Shown here piece by piece: positions 36,931 through 45,081 of a DNA stretch of 64,000 nucleotides. The stretch lies in NCBI RefSeq assembly GCF_023101685.1, contig NZ_CP082164.1, forward strand, positions 9,052,001 through 9,116,000. Reading direction: 5' to 3'. Each line of letters begins with the position of its first letter. Position 1 is the stretch's first letter. Below the pieces are notes generated by a model. That model saw only the letters and a list, made by a program, of their open reading frames with translations. It did not search any database and was not told the DNA's origin. Made by a program: the position numbers and the translations under genes. This DNA comes from Bradyrhizobium sp. 186. Lineage in GTDB: Bacteria > Pseudomonadota > Alphaproteobacteria > Rhizobiales > Xanthobacteraceae.

Positions 36931-38567
36931 TCAGGTCTGGCGCGCGCCATGTGTTCCGCGTCGATCGGGATGACCAGTCCAGGGCAGCGCAGACATCCGC
37001 CGAAGTGCCGGCAGACCCTGCCAGCCATCGAGCCGGGTGACGTCCCCGCAATCGGATTGAGACAATCATGGCTGAACGGGGCACTCGCGTTGGCACCCAG
37101 GGCAATCCGCTCGCGCGCCGGATGATCCCCGGTGTCGGTCTCCCTGCCGATAATCCAGCCGAGCATCAGGTCCTGCAATCTGGCGATGGCCTCGCGCTGG
37201 ACACGGCGCGTCTGCGGCCCCTTGATGTAAAGTTCGGTCGTGTCGACGCGAGCGTGATTGAGCACGTCCTGTGTCACGACGATATCGCCGCCGGATGCCT
37301 TGTAATGTTCGGTGGCGACGCTGCCTCGAAGCAGCACGGCGGCAAACTCCGGCAGCAAAGGCCGTGCCCGTTCGGGTGCTGCCTTATTCCAGATGGCGAT
37401 CCGAGCGTTCGAACGGCTGACGAACGGTTTCACGGCGTGCGACAATGTCGCCTCGGGAATGAGCGTGACTGTGTCCTTCTTCTCGCTCTTCACCAGGAAC
37501 AAACGATTTCGATCCTGTCGGCCGGCTCGAGATACAAGTGGCGCCGTCATCGCCAACAGCCTGTCGATCAGGTTCGGCGCGGCATACCGGCGATGGCGAT
37601 CGAAGGATCGTCTTTGCGCGCGCTTAATCATCCGTCCGGCCCGGGGCTTGGCCCACTCGATGATGACGCGATGCTCATCGAGTGGATGCGCCACCTGGCA
37701 TTCGCGTGTGATCAGCCGCAGCGCGTCCGGATTGCCTGCCGTCTGGATCGCAAGGGCGATGAAGAAGGCAACGACCGTTTCTCCGGTCAGGTGAAGATAG
37801 CCACCGAGATGACGAAGTCCTCCATGACGCGCGACTGCCGGTATGTTGACCTGGCTTCGGATCGCGAGAGTGCGCGATGGCAGGACCCCGTCATTCACCC
37901 GGGCGAGCGCCCGGATCAGGTCGCAAAGTTCAGCATCGACACCATCAACCGGTCCGCTCGTGGCGAGGATCCTTCGCCCCGTTTCGAAGCGCTCCCAAGC
38001 CTCGTCGATCTCCTCGTAACAAGCGCGAAGAATGGCTTTAAGGTCGTCTCCGCCAAGGCGTGTGCGGGAATCGGCATTGCGGTTCGGCCAGGCCCGCCAG
38101 GGGAAGTCGATGCGCCCGGGCAACCGGGCTGGATGCCGACGCTTGGTCCAGTCGATCATCTGGCGCAGCTGCATCAGCACATTCGCCCGCGACCCCTTCG
38201 ACCAGGGCTTGTTCGTCTGTCCCGCGATCTGTTGATCCAGCCAGGCGACATAGCGCCCGACCATTGCGGTGGTCAGATCCCCGGCAGAAAGAACATGCCC
38301 GTCCTCCACCGCAAAGCGCGCGAAGATGCGCAGCGCCATCCAGCAATGACGCAGCGTTTCAGAACTCGATGCGGCATGATGATTGCGGAAGGCGTCTGCC
38401 AGAAGCATCGCAATGTCTGTCGGCAAACCAAGCTTGCCGAGATCGTAGCGCTTTGCGACCTCGCCCCAACCGTCACGGAAGACGGCGACGGTATCGGCCG
38501 GCTGCTCCAGCACGATCGGTGACGCAGCCGATAGACGCCGGTCGATACGCTCACGCTTACCGGTCAT
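36783..38567 (-). pseudogene. Tyrosine recombinase B of the trio, 3' end lost to a fusion
   Basis: About 594 codons. The body is a large phage-type integrase: core-binding region (YVAWLDQQIAGQTNKPWSKG), AIQTAGNPDALRLITRE, and the tyrosine segment HARVDTTELYIKG. The cysteine cluster CRHFGGCLRCPGLVIPIDAE is normal, but after EHMARA the sequence is the 5' part of recombinase C read in the wrong frame (RPDPTISTDTARAATG). The natural C-terminus is gone. Catalytic residues remain, so partial activity cannot be excluded. The start overlaps the stop of recombinase A by 11 bases. Confidence 0.55.
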
Positions 38568-39711
38568 CGGGGATCAACTCGCCGTAGAGATAGTCGATGC
38601 TGTCGGCGAGTTCCCGGGCATTCAGCTCGACGCAGCGCAGGTAGATCGCCGTGCTCTGGATCGAACTGTGCCCCAGCAGGACCTGGACGATCTTCAGCGG
38701 ATTGAGGTCAGGCGTGATTGATGCCTGTCGCTGTAATCGCACCAGCATGGTCATCGCAAAGGTATGGCGCAACCAATGCAGCGAACCCGCCACACCGGCG
38801 GCCGGGAAGGCTTCCGCAAACACCGCCGTCAATCGGCTCTTGCGGATCGCATTTCCCTGAAGATTGAGGAAGAGCGCCGATGGTGGTCGATAATCCGACC
38901 GTTGGCGACGCAATGCTCGAACCTGCGGCGTGCGCACTTCGTTGATATAGCGTTGCGTGCGATCAACCAGGCGGATCGGTGGGTAGATCGTGCGAGGCTT
39001 GTCGCCCTTGGTGATCGTCAAGGGCACGCCGACCAGCGGATGGTCCTCGTCATCGAGATGTGCCGTCTCCGGGACCTGGAAGACAGCCAAGCCGCAAAGC
39101 TCCTTGCGCCGTAATCCCGTCGCCAGCGCCCATTCCGCCATCAGGCGGTAGGGCATCTCCAACTGGGCGAAGATCCGGCGCAACTGATCGACCCGCAATG
39201 GTCGCGGCAAGCGCTCATGCTCGGCGACTGTCAGGATGTTCGCCGCCACGACATGGCGCGCATCGACATGCGCAAGGAACGATTGTCGCCGGCCAGGGCC
39301 CACCCGCACGTCGACAAAGTGGAACGGCAAGGCCTCGATCCAGCCGCGTCCCTGCGCCCAGGCATAAAACCGGCAGACCGTACGAACCCGATCATTCACG
39401 GTCGACCGCGCATATGGCCGCTTCGTATGCGGACTCGGCTGCGACAGCATGCGATTGCGCCAGGCCGCAATCTCCGCCTCGCTCACCGCGCGCCAGTCGA
39501 GACCAGATTGTTCCAGACTGTCGAACCAATCATGCAGGTGCTCGCAATAGGTCCGTATCGTTTCCGCCGCATGCGAGCGGCCCGGAATCGTAGCCAGCTC
39601 CATCAGCCAGGCGAATGCCGGCTCAATAATCGCCATCCGTTCCGACACCAGTATAGGAAACCCGGCTGGGATTGCGGCATAGCCCATCGCCGCCTTGATG
39701 ATCCGCACCAT
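38557..39711 (-). CDS. Tyrosine recombinase A of the trio
   Basis: 384 residues from an ATG at 39711 with GAGG upstream. The core-binding N-terminal domain is followed by the catalytic residues: Arg in ATGLRRKELCGL, HxxR in HWLRHTFAMTM, LLGHSSIQST and tyrosine in AIYLRC. It resembles TnpA of Tn554-type transposons, which recombine ends with the target without a DDE chemistry. It is the first and only complete recombinase gene of this element. Confidence 0.85.
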   Translation of the reverse strand: MVRIIKAAMGYAAIPAGFPILVSERMAIIEPAFAWLMELATIPGRSHAAETIRTYCEHLHDWFDSLEQSGLDWRAVSEAEIAAWRNRMLSQPSPHTKRPYARSTVNDRVRTVCRFYAWAQGRGWIEALPFHFVDVRVGPGRRQSFLAHVDARHVVAANILTVAEHERLPRPLRVDQLRRIFAQLEMPYRLMAEWALATGLRRKELCGLAVFQVPETAHLDDEDHPLVGVPLTITKGDKPRTIYPPIRLVDRTQRYINEVRTPQVRALRRQRSDYRPPSALFLNLQGNAIRKSRLTAVFAEAFPAAGVAGSLHWLRHTFAMTMLVRLQRQASITPDLNPLKIVQVLLGHSSIQSTAIYLRCVELNARELADSIDYLYGELIPDDR

Positions 39712-39853
39712 ACTGTCCTCTTTGGTCCTAGCCGTTCGAAACGGCAAAGGACACCGCGCTGGGCGCAACTCCCTGTACAGCAACAAAGAAGACAGCTTCC
39801 CGAACCGGTTGTTATCTAAGCGGAGCGCCTGCGGCGCACTCTTCTCTTTGAAT

Positions 39854-39871
39854 GCGAGGGGTTCCCCTCGC
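39854..39871. terminator. Perfect hairpin GCGAGGGG-TT-CCCCTCGC
   Basis: An 8-base-pair perfect stem with a two-base loop lies upstream of recombinase A. No U-run follows. It may terminate transcription entering the transposon or be part of recombinase end structure. Confidence 0.4.
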
Positions 39872-39948
39872 GCTCTCCCGTTCGCCACGTGGCAGGGTTG
39901 CAGGACTTCGCCTGCAACCATTTGACTAGTTTGTGGTGTCGCCGCCGC

Positions 39949-39987
39949 GTCAAGCGTTGTCCTCGCTACACTGCGGGAACGCTTGAC
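39949..39987. repeat. Perfect 10-base inverted repeat near transposon right end
   Basis: GTCAAGCGTT at 39949-39958 and AACGCTTGAC at 39978-39987 with a 19-base spacer. It lies about 110 bases inside the right end and could be a recombinase or regulator binding site. Confidence 0.5.
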
Positions 39988-40096
39988 CCGGACGTCTGTG
40001 TGCCCTCCTCGAATGCCCGCGAATATGAGTGATGACGATGACAGGCCCGCGAACTTAACAGGACAAGTTGTTGGCAGAACCTAAAAGCCCTAAGCG

Positions 40097-40443
40097 CTCG
40101 TCATTCTCTGCAAGCGAGTCGTCTTCAGCAATGCCCCCCTTGCGCACGACACAAGGAACCGCCTGCGTCTTCGCCATGCGCTTCTGCTTTACGAGAGTTC
40201 CAACGCGCGATAGCGCCGGCCGCCGGCCGGCACCTCGAACATGGCGGCCTCATTGCCTTTGGCGTCCACAACCCCCCGCACGTTGAGACTTTGCAGGAGC
40301 GTACGCTGCGCGATACTTTCGGCAAGTTGCTCGATGGAGATGCCCGTCTTCACATGCCGGACGTTGGACTGGCTGAGGACCAGCTTGTTGAACGGAATGT
40401 CACGTGAGGGGGACAGCGTGATCTTTTGGACAGTCTTCGTCAT
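40097..40443 (-). pseudogene. parB: parB, 5' part
   Basis: Starts MTKTVQKITLSPSRDIPFNK at 40443 with GGAG eight bases upstream. The ParB N-terminal motifs SQSNVRHVKTGISIEQLAES and FEVPAGGRRYRALEL are intact. A two-base insertion (CTCTCGTAA for CTCGTAA) then shifts the frame near 40190; past it, VKQKRMAKTQAVPCVVRKGG and DDSLAEN are readable up to the transposon end. The rest of the gene is at 32054-33813. Confidence 0.8.
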
Positions 40444-40456
40444 ATCGATTCTCCAT

Positions 40457-40497
40457 GACGGGCAGCCGAGAGCCTCTCTCTCGGCGTCCAACCCGTC
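40457..40497 (-). promoter_or_regulatory. Structured leader of parB, shared with ardC
   Basis: In mRNA sense an outer stem GACGGG/CCCGTC encloses a perfect 8-base-pair stem GCCGAGAG/CTCTCGGC with loop AGAGG, ending 14 bases before the start codon and followed by GGAGAATC. The ardC leader has the same design with one compensatory base-pair change, one wobble change and the same loop. This suggests an RNA element or operator controlling both genes. Confidence 0.6.
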
Positions 40498-40551
40498 GCG
40501 GAAACGACCCAGCCCTTCTTACTCTTGTGCCCGCGGCTACCGGGCAGAACC

Positions 40552-41499
40552 TCACGCCGCCTGCTGATCCTCCGTCATCATGTCGACAACTGGTTCTGGG
40601 AGAAAGCCAAGGTAGTCCGCGACCTTGCTGGCCTGGGAAGCGGCCCGGATAATTGCACGATTGTCCTCGCGCAGCACGTCAAGCCACGAGCCGATATAAT
40701 CGGCGTGTCGCACCGTGGGCACGATACCGAGTGACGCGCAACCGAACGCAGACGAGATCTCCGCAACCAACTCCTCAAACGCATACTTCTTGGTACCAAA
40801 GCTGCCCGACAAGTCACGGTTGAGACGCGATGGATGGCCGCTGGCGTGCGCCAGCTCGTGCAAGGCCGTTCGATGCCAATTGATCGGTTCGAAAAAGGCC
40901 TGCGGTGGAGGCACCTGCACATAGTCTTCCGCAGGCATATAGAAGGCCCGGTTGCCGCCGATGCGGAAGTCGAGGCCGGTCGCCTTGATCAGATGCTCGA
41001 CCCGTGGCTCGATCAAGCTTGGAGGCGGAGGCGACGGCGTCGTTGCGATCTCTGGAGGCAGGCCGTCGCACTGATCGGTGTTGAAGACTGTGAAACGCTT
41101 GAGGAATGGAACTGGCTGCGCTTCCTCACCGTTCTCGCTCGCGCGGCGCTTTTCGTCGACCGGCACAAAGCGGTCGGCATAGACGACGGTCGTGCCGCGC
41201 TCGCCCTTGCGGACGTGACCACCGAGCGACAGCGCCTGGCGGAATGTAAGCCAGCTCTGACCTGTGAAAGCGCGCTCAGTCGCGGCCCCCCAGAGGATTA
41301 GAATGTTGATTCCGCTATATTGACGGCCGGTCGCTGCGCTTTTCGGCATGGCCAAAGGCGCCTTCGCCGCCGCGGTGCCCCAAGGCTGCACCCACGGCAC
41401 GCGGCCAGCCTCCAGCTCGGCGATGATCTTGTTGGTGATTTCGTCATAAAGGCTCCTCCGGTCCTCACCGGTACGCGCCCGAGGATAGTGTCTGGACAT
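40552..41499 (-). CDS. ardC: ArdC-type antirestriction protein
   Basis: 315 residues. The N-terminal ssDNA-binding domain (YDEITNKIIAELEAGRVPWV, then ATGRQYSGINILILW) is followed by a zinc metallopeptidase-like domain with HELAH in ALHELAHASGHPSRL and a downstream FEELVAEISSAF. ArdC proteins coat or protect incoming plasmid DNA against host restriction during conjugation. It lies directly upstream of parB on the same strand and has the same hairpin leader. It appears complete. Confidence 0.92.
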   Translation of the reverse strand: MSRHYPRARTGEDRRSLYDEITNKIIAELEAGRVPWVQPWGTAAAKAPLAMPKSAATGRQYSGINILILWGAATERAFTGQSWLTFRQALSLGGHVRKGERGTTVVYADRFVPVDEKRRASENGEEAQPVPFLKRFTVFNTDQCDGLPPEIATTPSPPPPSLIEPRVEHLIKATGLDFRIGGNRAFYMPAEDYVQVPPPQAFFEPINWHRTALHELAHASGHPSRLNRDLSGSFGTKKYAFEELVAEISSAFGCASLGIVPTVRHADYIGSWLDVLREDNRAIIRAASQASKVADYLGFLPEPVVDMMTEDQQAA

Positions 41500-41500
41500 C

Positions 41501-41552
41501 GCGGATCTCCGCGACGGGCGCCGCGAGCCTCTCTCGCAGCCTGTAACCCGTC
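41501..41552 (-). promoter_or_regulatory. Structured leader of ardC
   Basis: In mRNA sense GACGGG/CCCGTC (41547-41552 with 41513-41518) encloses GCTGCGAG, loop AGAGG, CTCGCGGC. Compared with the parB leader, an A-U pair is changed to C-G and a C-G pair to U-G while the loop is unchanged. A further palindrome GCGGATCTCCGC precedes the start codon. Confidence 0.6.
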
Positions 41553-42014
41553 ACGGCAAAACCGCGCGGCACTCTTACTCTCAGGCCTCCAAGTGAGAGA
41601 ATGCGAAATCTGCGGGGCGGCCTGCCTTTCGTCCGACTCTTCATGGGACTTGGTATTGACGTGCAGGGCCGGAGGCCCCGACCAGGCGTGCGCCAAGGGC
41701 GCATCGCCTCAACGGAAAATGGCACCCGCAGGAGCGTGAGCATAGCGACGCCGAAGGCGGCACGCGGGACCGAGTGCAGCGACGAGACCGGTTAAAAGGG
41801 TACCCGGGAACGGGGCATTGATAGCGACGCCGGCATACTTCATGACGGCGGGCCCCTTTTCCGAGTGCCCCCGGCGAGGAGCTCCGCAGCTCTTGCGCGA
41901 GGGATCGAAGCCGGACGGCCGAGACGCAAAGCGGCTCGGTGCACCGAGAGCCCGATGCGGCGGAGCCGCACGCGCGCAAGCGGAAGAACTCCACCAAGGT
42001 TTGAGTCGGAGGAC
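41553..42014. other. Region upstream of ardC with GC-rich palindromes
   Basis: No gene is supported. The palindromes CTCGGTGCACCGAG (41935-41948) and TGCGGC-GGA-GCCGCA (41956-41970) lie close together just downstream of the small gene at 42015-42197. They could be a terminator or a protein-binding site. Confidence 0.4.
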
Positions 42015-42197
42015 CTAGATTTCCTCGCGCGCATTTGTCTGCGCGTCGTAAATCCTGATCTGAAGCATGGGAAAACGCTTCTTTAGTTCTTCGCCACCTG
42101 CCCTGGCGCCGTCTCTGGTTGTAAATTCGGCTTTGAGCCGGCCGTCCACTTCAAGCAAGTAACCAGAGGCCGGCAATTCACGGGTGGCTGCAACCAT
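42015..42197 (-). CDS. Small conserved-looking protein
   Basis: 60 residues starting MVAATRELPASGYLLEVDGR, with LKAEFTTRDGARAGGEELKK and RFPMLQIRIYDA. The alternation of strands and one helix suggests a compact alpha-beta fold. Small proteins of this pattern accompany ardC and nuclease genes on rhizobial elements. The upstream GGGAATGA is a moderate ribosome-binding site. The function is unknown. Confidence 0.6.
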   Translation of the reverse strand: MVAATRELPASGYLLEVDGRLKAEFTTRDGARAGGEELKKRFPMLQIRIYDAQTNAREEI

Positions 42198-42327
42198 TTC
42201 ATTCCCATTGTGCAGTGAGATTGGGAATGATGGGTAGCGTGAGTCGCCCAAACCGCGCCAGAGCCACCTGCCCAAGTGCGGTGATTGGCCAACCCACCTT
42301 GTGGATTGGCGCCTTGCTGGGATCACC

Positions 42328-42849
42328 TCAAGGATGGGCATTTGCATCGTCCGAACAGGCGGACGGCCTTCCGCTTGCGCGGATGCATGCACGATAGAGC
42401 CACGGCTCGACATAGCTGCCCTTCCAGAGTCCTCGGCCCGCGCGCTCAGCCTCGCGCTGAGCTTCGTGATACCTGCCCTTCGAGTATTGGAGCCAATCCA
42501 GCGCAAGACCGTTGCGTACAAGCCATTCACCGAGATCCTTGCCCGCGACCGAGCAGGTCGCGACCGTGCGGCCATACGGGTCGAGGCTGACTGGAACACA
42601 ATTGACGGGACGGCGGGCAATGAAGGCGTCAAGGTCGTTCGCGGCCTGCGCACCGCAACGATATTGTAAGCTGTCTTCGCCGCGGCACAGCTGACTGCTC
42701 TCCGGTGCATCGATACCCCAAAGCCGGATGCGCACTCCATGCATTTCCAACGTGTCGCCGTCGATCACGCTGGCCTGTCCGGCAAAATCGTCAGCCAAGG
42801 CCACGCTCGACAGAATGGCGAGAATCAATGCGACAGAGGTTCGACGCAT
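42328..42849 (-). CDS. Secreted thermonuclease-family nuclease (SNase-like)
   Basis: 173 residues from an ATG at 42849. A signal peptide (MRRTSVALILAILSSVALAD) precedes an SNase domain with QASVIDGDTLEMHGVRIRLW and GIDAPESSQ, then DPYGRTVATCSV. These carry the metal-binding Asp, the catalytic Arg and Glu of the Staphylococcus nuclease fold. The enzyme would degrade nucleic acid in the periplasm. Rhizobial conjugative elements often carry one. Cysteines (CRGEDSLQYRCG) may form disulfides. It starts 18 bases after the stop of a fragmentary gene. Confidence 0.85.
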   Translation of the reverse strand: MRRTSVALILAILSSVALADDFAGQASVIDGDTLEMHGVRIRLWGIDAPESSQLCRGEDSLQYRCGAQAANDLDAFIARRPVNCVPVSLDPYGRTVATCSVAGKDLGEWLVRNGLALDWLQYSKGRYHEAQREAERAGRGLWKGSYVEPWLYRACIRASGRPSACSDDANAHP

Positions 42850-42866
42850 TCCAACGACCTTGTAGC

Positions 42867-43180
42867 TACCGCAAATCTCGCGGATCGGATTTTGGCCAAT
42901 TCTCAAGTGGCTTCAGTGCCGGCAGGTTCTCCGGCCGCTCGGGAAAATGAAACTCCGTGCCGCGCAACCAACGTCCCTTGAAGCGAGCCCAGAACAGAAT
43001 CGCGTCCATCTGCCAAGTGAATTTATAAACCTTCCAGACGCCGTCATTCTTTAAAACTTCGCCGGTCGCGTTGAATGGCAGGCTGTTCAGCCGGCAAAGC
43101 GCGTAAATTTCGTCCCGGCGCGCCCCTTGGGATGAGGCAAAGGGCGTTGCAGCGCCCTTTGCCAGACGAGGCGCTGAAAG
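42867..43180 (-). pseudogene. Hypothetical gene fragment upstream of the nuclease
   Basis: A minus-strand frame reads RRDEIYALCRLNSLPFNATG, then KVYKFTWQMDAILFWARFKG and LRGTEFHFPERPENLP, ending at a TAG at 42867-42869. The text is protein-like with Trp, Phe and Tyr, so it was once coding. No start codon is present before an upstream stop near 43186, so the 5' end has been lost or shifted. The function is unknown. Confidence 0.4.
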
Positions 43181-43354
43181 TCGTCATGCGCGACGCGGAC
43201 AAGGAAGACAAGATTGCTGCGTGGCTGGTTTTACACAGGGCGGCGGAACACGTGGAAAAGCAGCTGCCCCGACGATTTGAATCCCTGCTCTGTGTTAGCA
43301 GCCGGAACGAATCGAGGGCTGCAAGGATTCGTCCTTCGCGGAGGAGCGATCTTG

Positions 43355-43621
43355 ATGCTGATGACCAAGGAGAGGCGGACGGCGATCCGCACGGTACGGG
43401 GATGGGCGATAGCCGTTCTGCAGGAGGCAGGCGCGATCCGCCAGTGTGCGTACCACGGCTGGATGCAGGACCGCGCAGATCCGCACGCCCGTGAGCGGGC
43501 GTTCGAAATCGCCCGCCAGGATCCGCCACCAAGCCTTTCGCCCGAGGCGGCCGCCGGCGCGCTGACCGAGGTCCTGGACTCGATCGGCGATACCTGCCCC
43601 GAATGCCCACCCGAGGTCTAG
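43355..43621 (+). CDS. Small hypothetical protein
   Basis: 88 residues starting MLMTKERRTAIRTVRGWAIA, from an ATG with GGAGGAG seven bases upstream. The body is helical and acidic and ends DSIGDTCPECPPEV with a Cys-Pro-x-Cys pair. No family is recognised. The region upstream (43186-43350) also has a weak frame (MRDADKEDKIAAWLVLHRAA), which I leave uncalled. Confidence 0.45.
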   Translation: MLMTKERRTAIRTVRGWAIAVLQEAGAIRQCAYHGWMQDRADPHARERAFEIARQDPPPSLSPEAAAGALTEVLDSIGDTCPECPPEV

Positions 43622-43654
43622 GTAACGCGCTGGACGATCAAGGTGAGCAATAAC

Positions 43655-43843
43655 CTAGCGTTCGAGACGCTTCTCGATGCGCTTCCGGCTGTTGCCGACC
43701 TTTTTGACAGCTTTCTTGACCGCTGACGCCGACCGTCCTGTCTTCTTGGATTCATACCCCACTTCATACTTTTGGCCGCCCGCCACACGCGCCCGGTCCT
43801 GTTTTCGCCCGCGCGCCGTCTTCGTCTTCTTCGCTGCCGCCAT
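43655..43843 (-). CDS. DUF3606-like small basic protein
   Basis: 62 residues, MAAAKKTKTARGRKQDRARV then AGGQKYEVGYESKKTG and KAVKKVGNSRKRIEKRL. The pattern RxVxGGxxYEVxxxAKK with KKxGNSR matches DUF3606, a stress-linked small-protein family in Rhizobiales. It is very rich in lysine and arginine, so nucleic-acid binding is plausible. It is divergent from the ligase gene that follows. Confidence 0.65.
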   Translation of the reverse strand: MAAAKKTKTARGRKQDRARVAGGQKYEVGYESKKTGRSASAVKKAVKKVGNSRKRIEKRLER

Positions 43844-43946
43844 GGGTACCTCCTGTTGTGAGATCGATGCAACGCAACAGGGACTCGCAGGTTCCGGAAC
43901 GATTCAAACTGTGCCAATTTGAATCGGTGTAGCGTGGAGTGCTTCA

Positions 43947-44867
43947 GTGGCGTTTCAGCGTCAAAAACCGGCGGCCCTTGGCGTTAAGGCGCCCTTCCCC
44001 GGCTTCATCGAACCGGCCTTGGCCACCTCGATCGAGAAGGTGCCGTCCGGAGAGCGCTGGATTCATGAGATCAAGTTCGACGGCTACCGTGTTCAGGTCC
44101 ATCTGGCTAACGAGGCGGCGAAGATTTTCACCCGGCGCGGCCATGATTGGACGCATCGCTTCAAGAAGGTCGCCCATGACGCCTGGCGGATCAAGGCGAA
44201 CTCGGCCGTTGTGGACGGCGAGATCGTGGTACCGGCCGCCGACGGCACTACCGACTTCTCGGTCCTGCAGAACGAGCTCAAGGGCAAGTCGACGAGCATC
44301 ATGCTTGTGGCGTTCGATTTGCTCTACCTGAATGGCCGCGATCTTCGGAAGCTGCCGCTGATCCAGAGGAAAGCCGAACTGAGGAAGATCGTCGATGGCA
44401 CCGACGTCCAGTTCAGCGAAAGCTTCGAGATCGAGGGACGCGAGATGTTCGCACACGCCTGCAAGCTCGGCCTGGAAGGTGTCGTCTCGAAGGTACGAGA
44501 CGGTCCCTATCCCAAAGGCCGTACAAGCGATTGGGTGAAGAAAACCTGCGCCCAGCGGGAGACGCTGACCATTGCCGGTTTCGCACTCGATGGAACGAAG
44601 TGGGACGGCATTTATGTCGGCAGGCGCAAGGGCGACGATCTGATCTATGCGGGCAAGGTCGACCACGGCTTTGACAAGACTTCCGCCGCTGACCTCCAGA
44701 AGAGACTGAAGCCGCTGATCCGGAAGACGCAGCCGTACACCAAGCGGATCGCACATAAGGGCATCTGGGTCGAACCAAAGCTGCTCGCCGAAATCGAGTA
44801 TCGCGCGAAGTCGGCCGAGGGAAAGGTTCGGCACCCGTTCTTCCGGGGCCTGCGGGAGGACCTGTGA
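43947..44867 (+). CDS. ATP-dependent DNA ligase (LigD ligase-domain type), first copy
   Basis: 306 residues from a GTG at 43947 with GGAG 11 bases upstream. Nucleotidyltransferase motif I is EIKFDGYRVQ (active-site Lys), motif III is VAFDLLYLNGRDL, motif IV is LEGVVSKV and motif V is DWVKKTC. The C-terminal half is an OB fold. Only the ligase domain is present; the polymerase and nuclease domains of full LigD are absent. It should seal nicks or ends in Ku-dependent repair. A 55-residue gene overlaps its stop. Confidence 0.9.
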   Translation: MAFQRQKPAALGVKAPFPGFIEPALATSIEKVPSGERWIHEIKFDGYRVQVHLANEAAKIFTRRGHDWTHRFKKVAHDAWRIKANSAVVDGEIVVPAADGTTDFSVLQNELKGKSTSIMLVAFDLLYLNGRDLRKLPLIQRKAELRKIVDGTDVQFSESFEIEGREMFAHACKLGLEGVVSKVRDGPYPKGRTSDWVKKTCAQRETLTIAGFALDGTKWDGIYVGRRKGDDLIYAGKVDHGFDKTSAADLQKRLKPLIRKTQPYTKRIAHKGIWVEPKLLAEIEYRAKSAEGKVRHPFFRGLREDL

Positions 44868-45034
44868 TGGATGCATTCGACCGCTTCTGGCAGTGGGCCA
44901 ACAAGCCCCTGGAAAGCCAACTGACGATTCCAGCCGAACTACACCAAGCCGTCATAGAGCTCGCTCCTGAGGACCAGCGGGACCGCGCCGCCGTGAACCA
45001 GGCCGCAGCACGCGTACCAGAGCCCGAACGATGA
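44867..45034 (+). CDS. Tiny protein translationally coupled to the ligase
   Basis: 55 residues, MDAFDRFWQWANKPLESQLT, then AVIELAPEDQRDRAAVNQAA. Its ATG overlaps the ligase stop (GTGATGG), so translation is coupled. The N-terminus is aromatic and amphipathic. No family is known to me by name. Confidence 0.6.
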   Translation: MDAFDRFWQWANKPLESQLTIPAELHQAVIELAPEDQRDRAAVNQAAARVPEPER

Positions 45035-45081
45035 GCGCTCGAAGGGTCGCTGGCCTTCACGCTTGGGTGCGGCCACAGAAA

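Larger units (their letters stand above)
33814..40096. mobile_element. 6.28-kb three-recombinase transposon inserted in parB (Tn554-like logic)
   Basis: The ends are related inverted repeats: the left end begins CGCTTAGGTTATGCG and the right end, inverted, begins CGCTTAGGGCTTTTAGG; both reach TGTCCTGTT 30-40 bases in. Inside, all on the minus strand, are three tyrosine recombinase genes, a DUF6262/TnpC-like gene and a pRiA4b ORF-3-like passenger. Immediately outside, parB codons resume on each side (DDSLAEN on the right, LHPLDQF on the left). The six bases GACGAG beside the right end replace the expected parB sequence, as happens with Tn554-type core-site exchange. The element itself has an internal deletion. 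Confidence 0.8.

Noticed and set aside
37068..38522. Plus-strand frame of 484 codons
   Set aside because: Complement of recombinase B of the trio; no domain.
43044..43610. Minus-strand frame of 188 codons
   Set aside because: Arg/Pro/Ser-rich antisense text to the small gene at 43355. The plausible coding fragment here is in another frame (42867-43180).
43944..44876. Minus-strand frame of 310 codons
   Set aside because: Antisense to the first DNA ligase, which shows all nucleotidyltransferase motifs.
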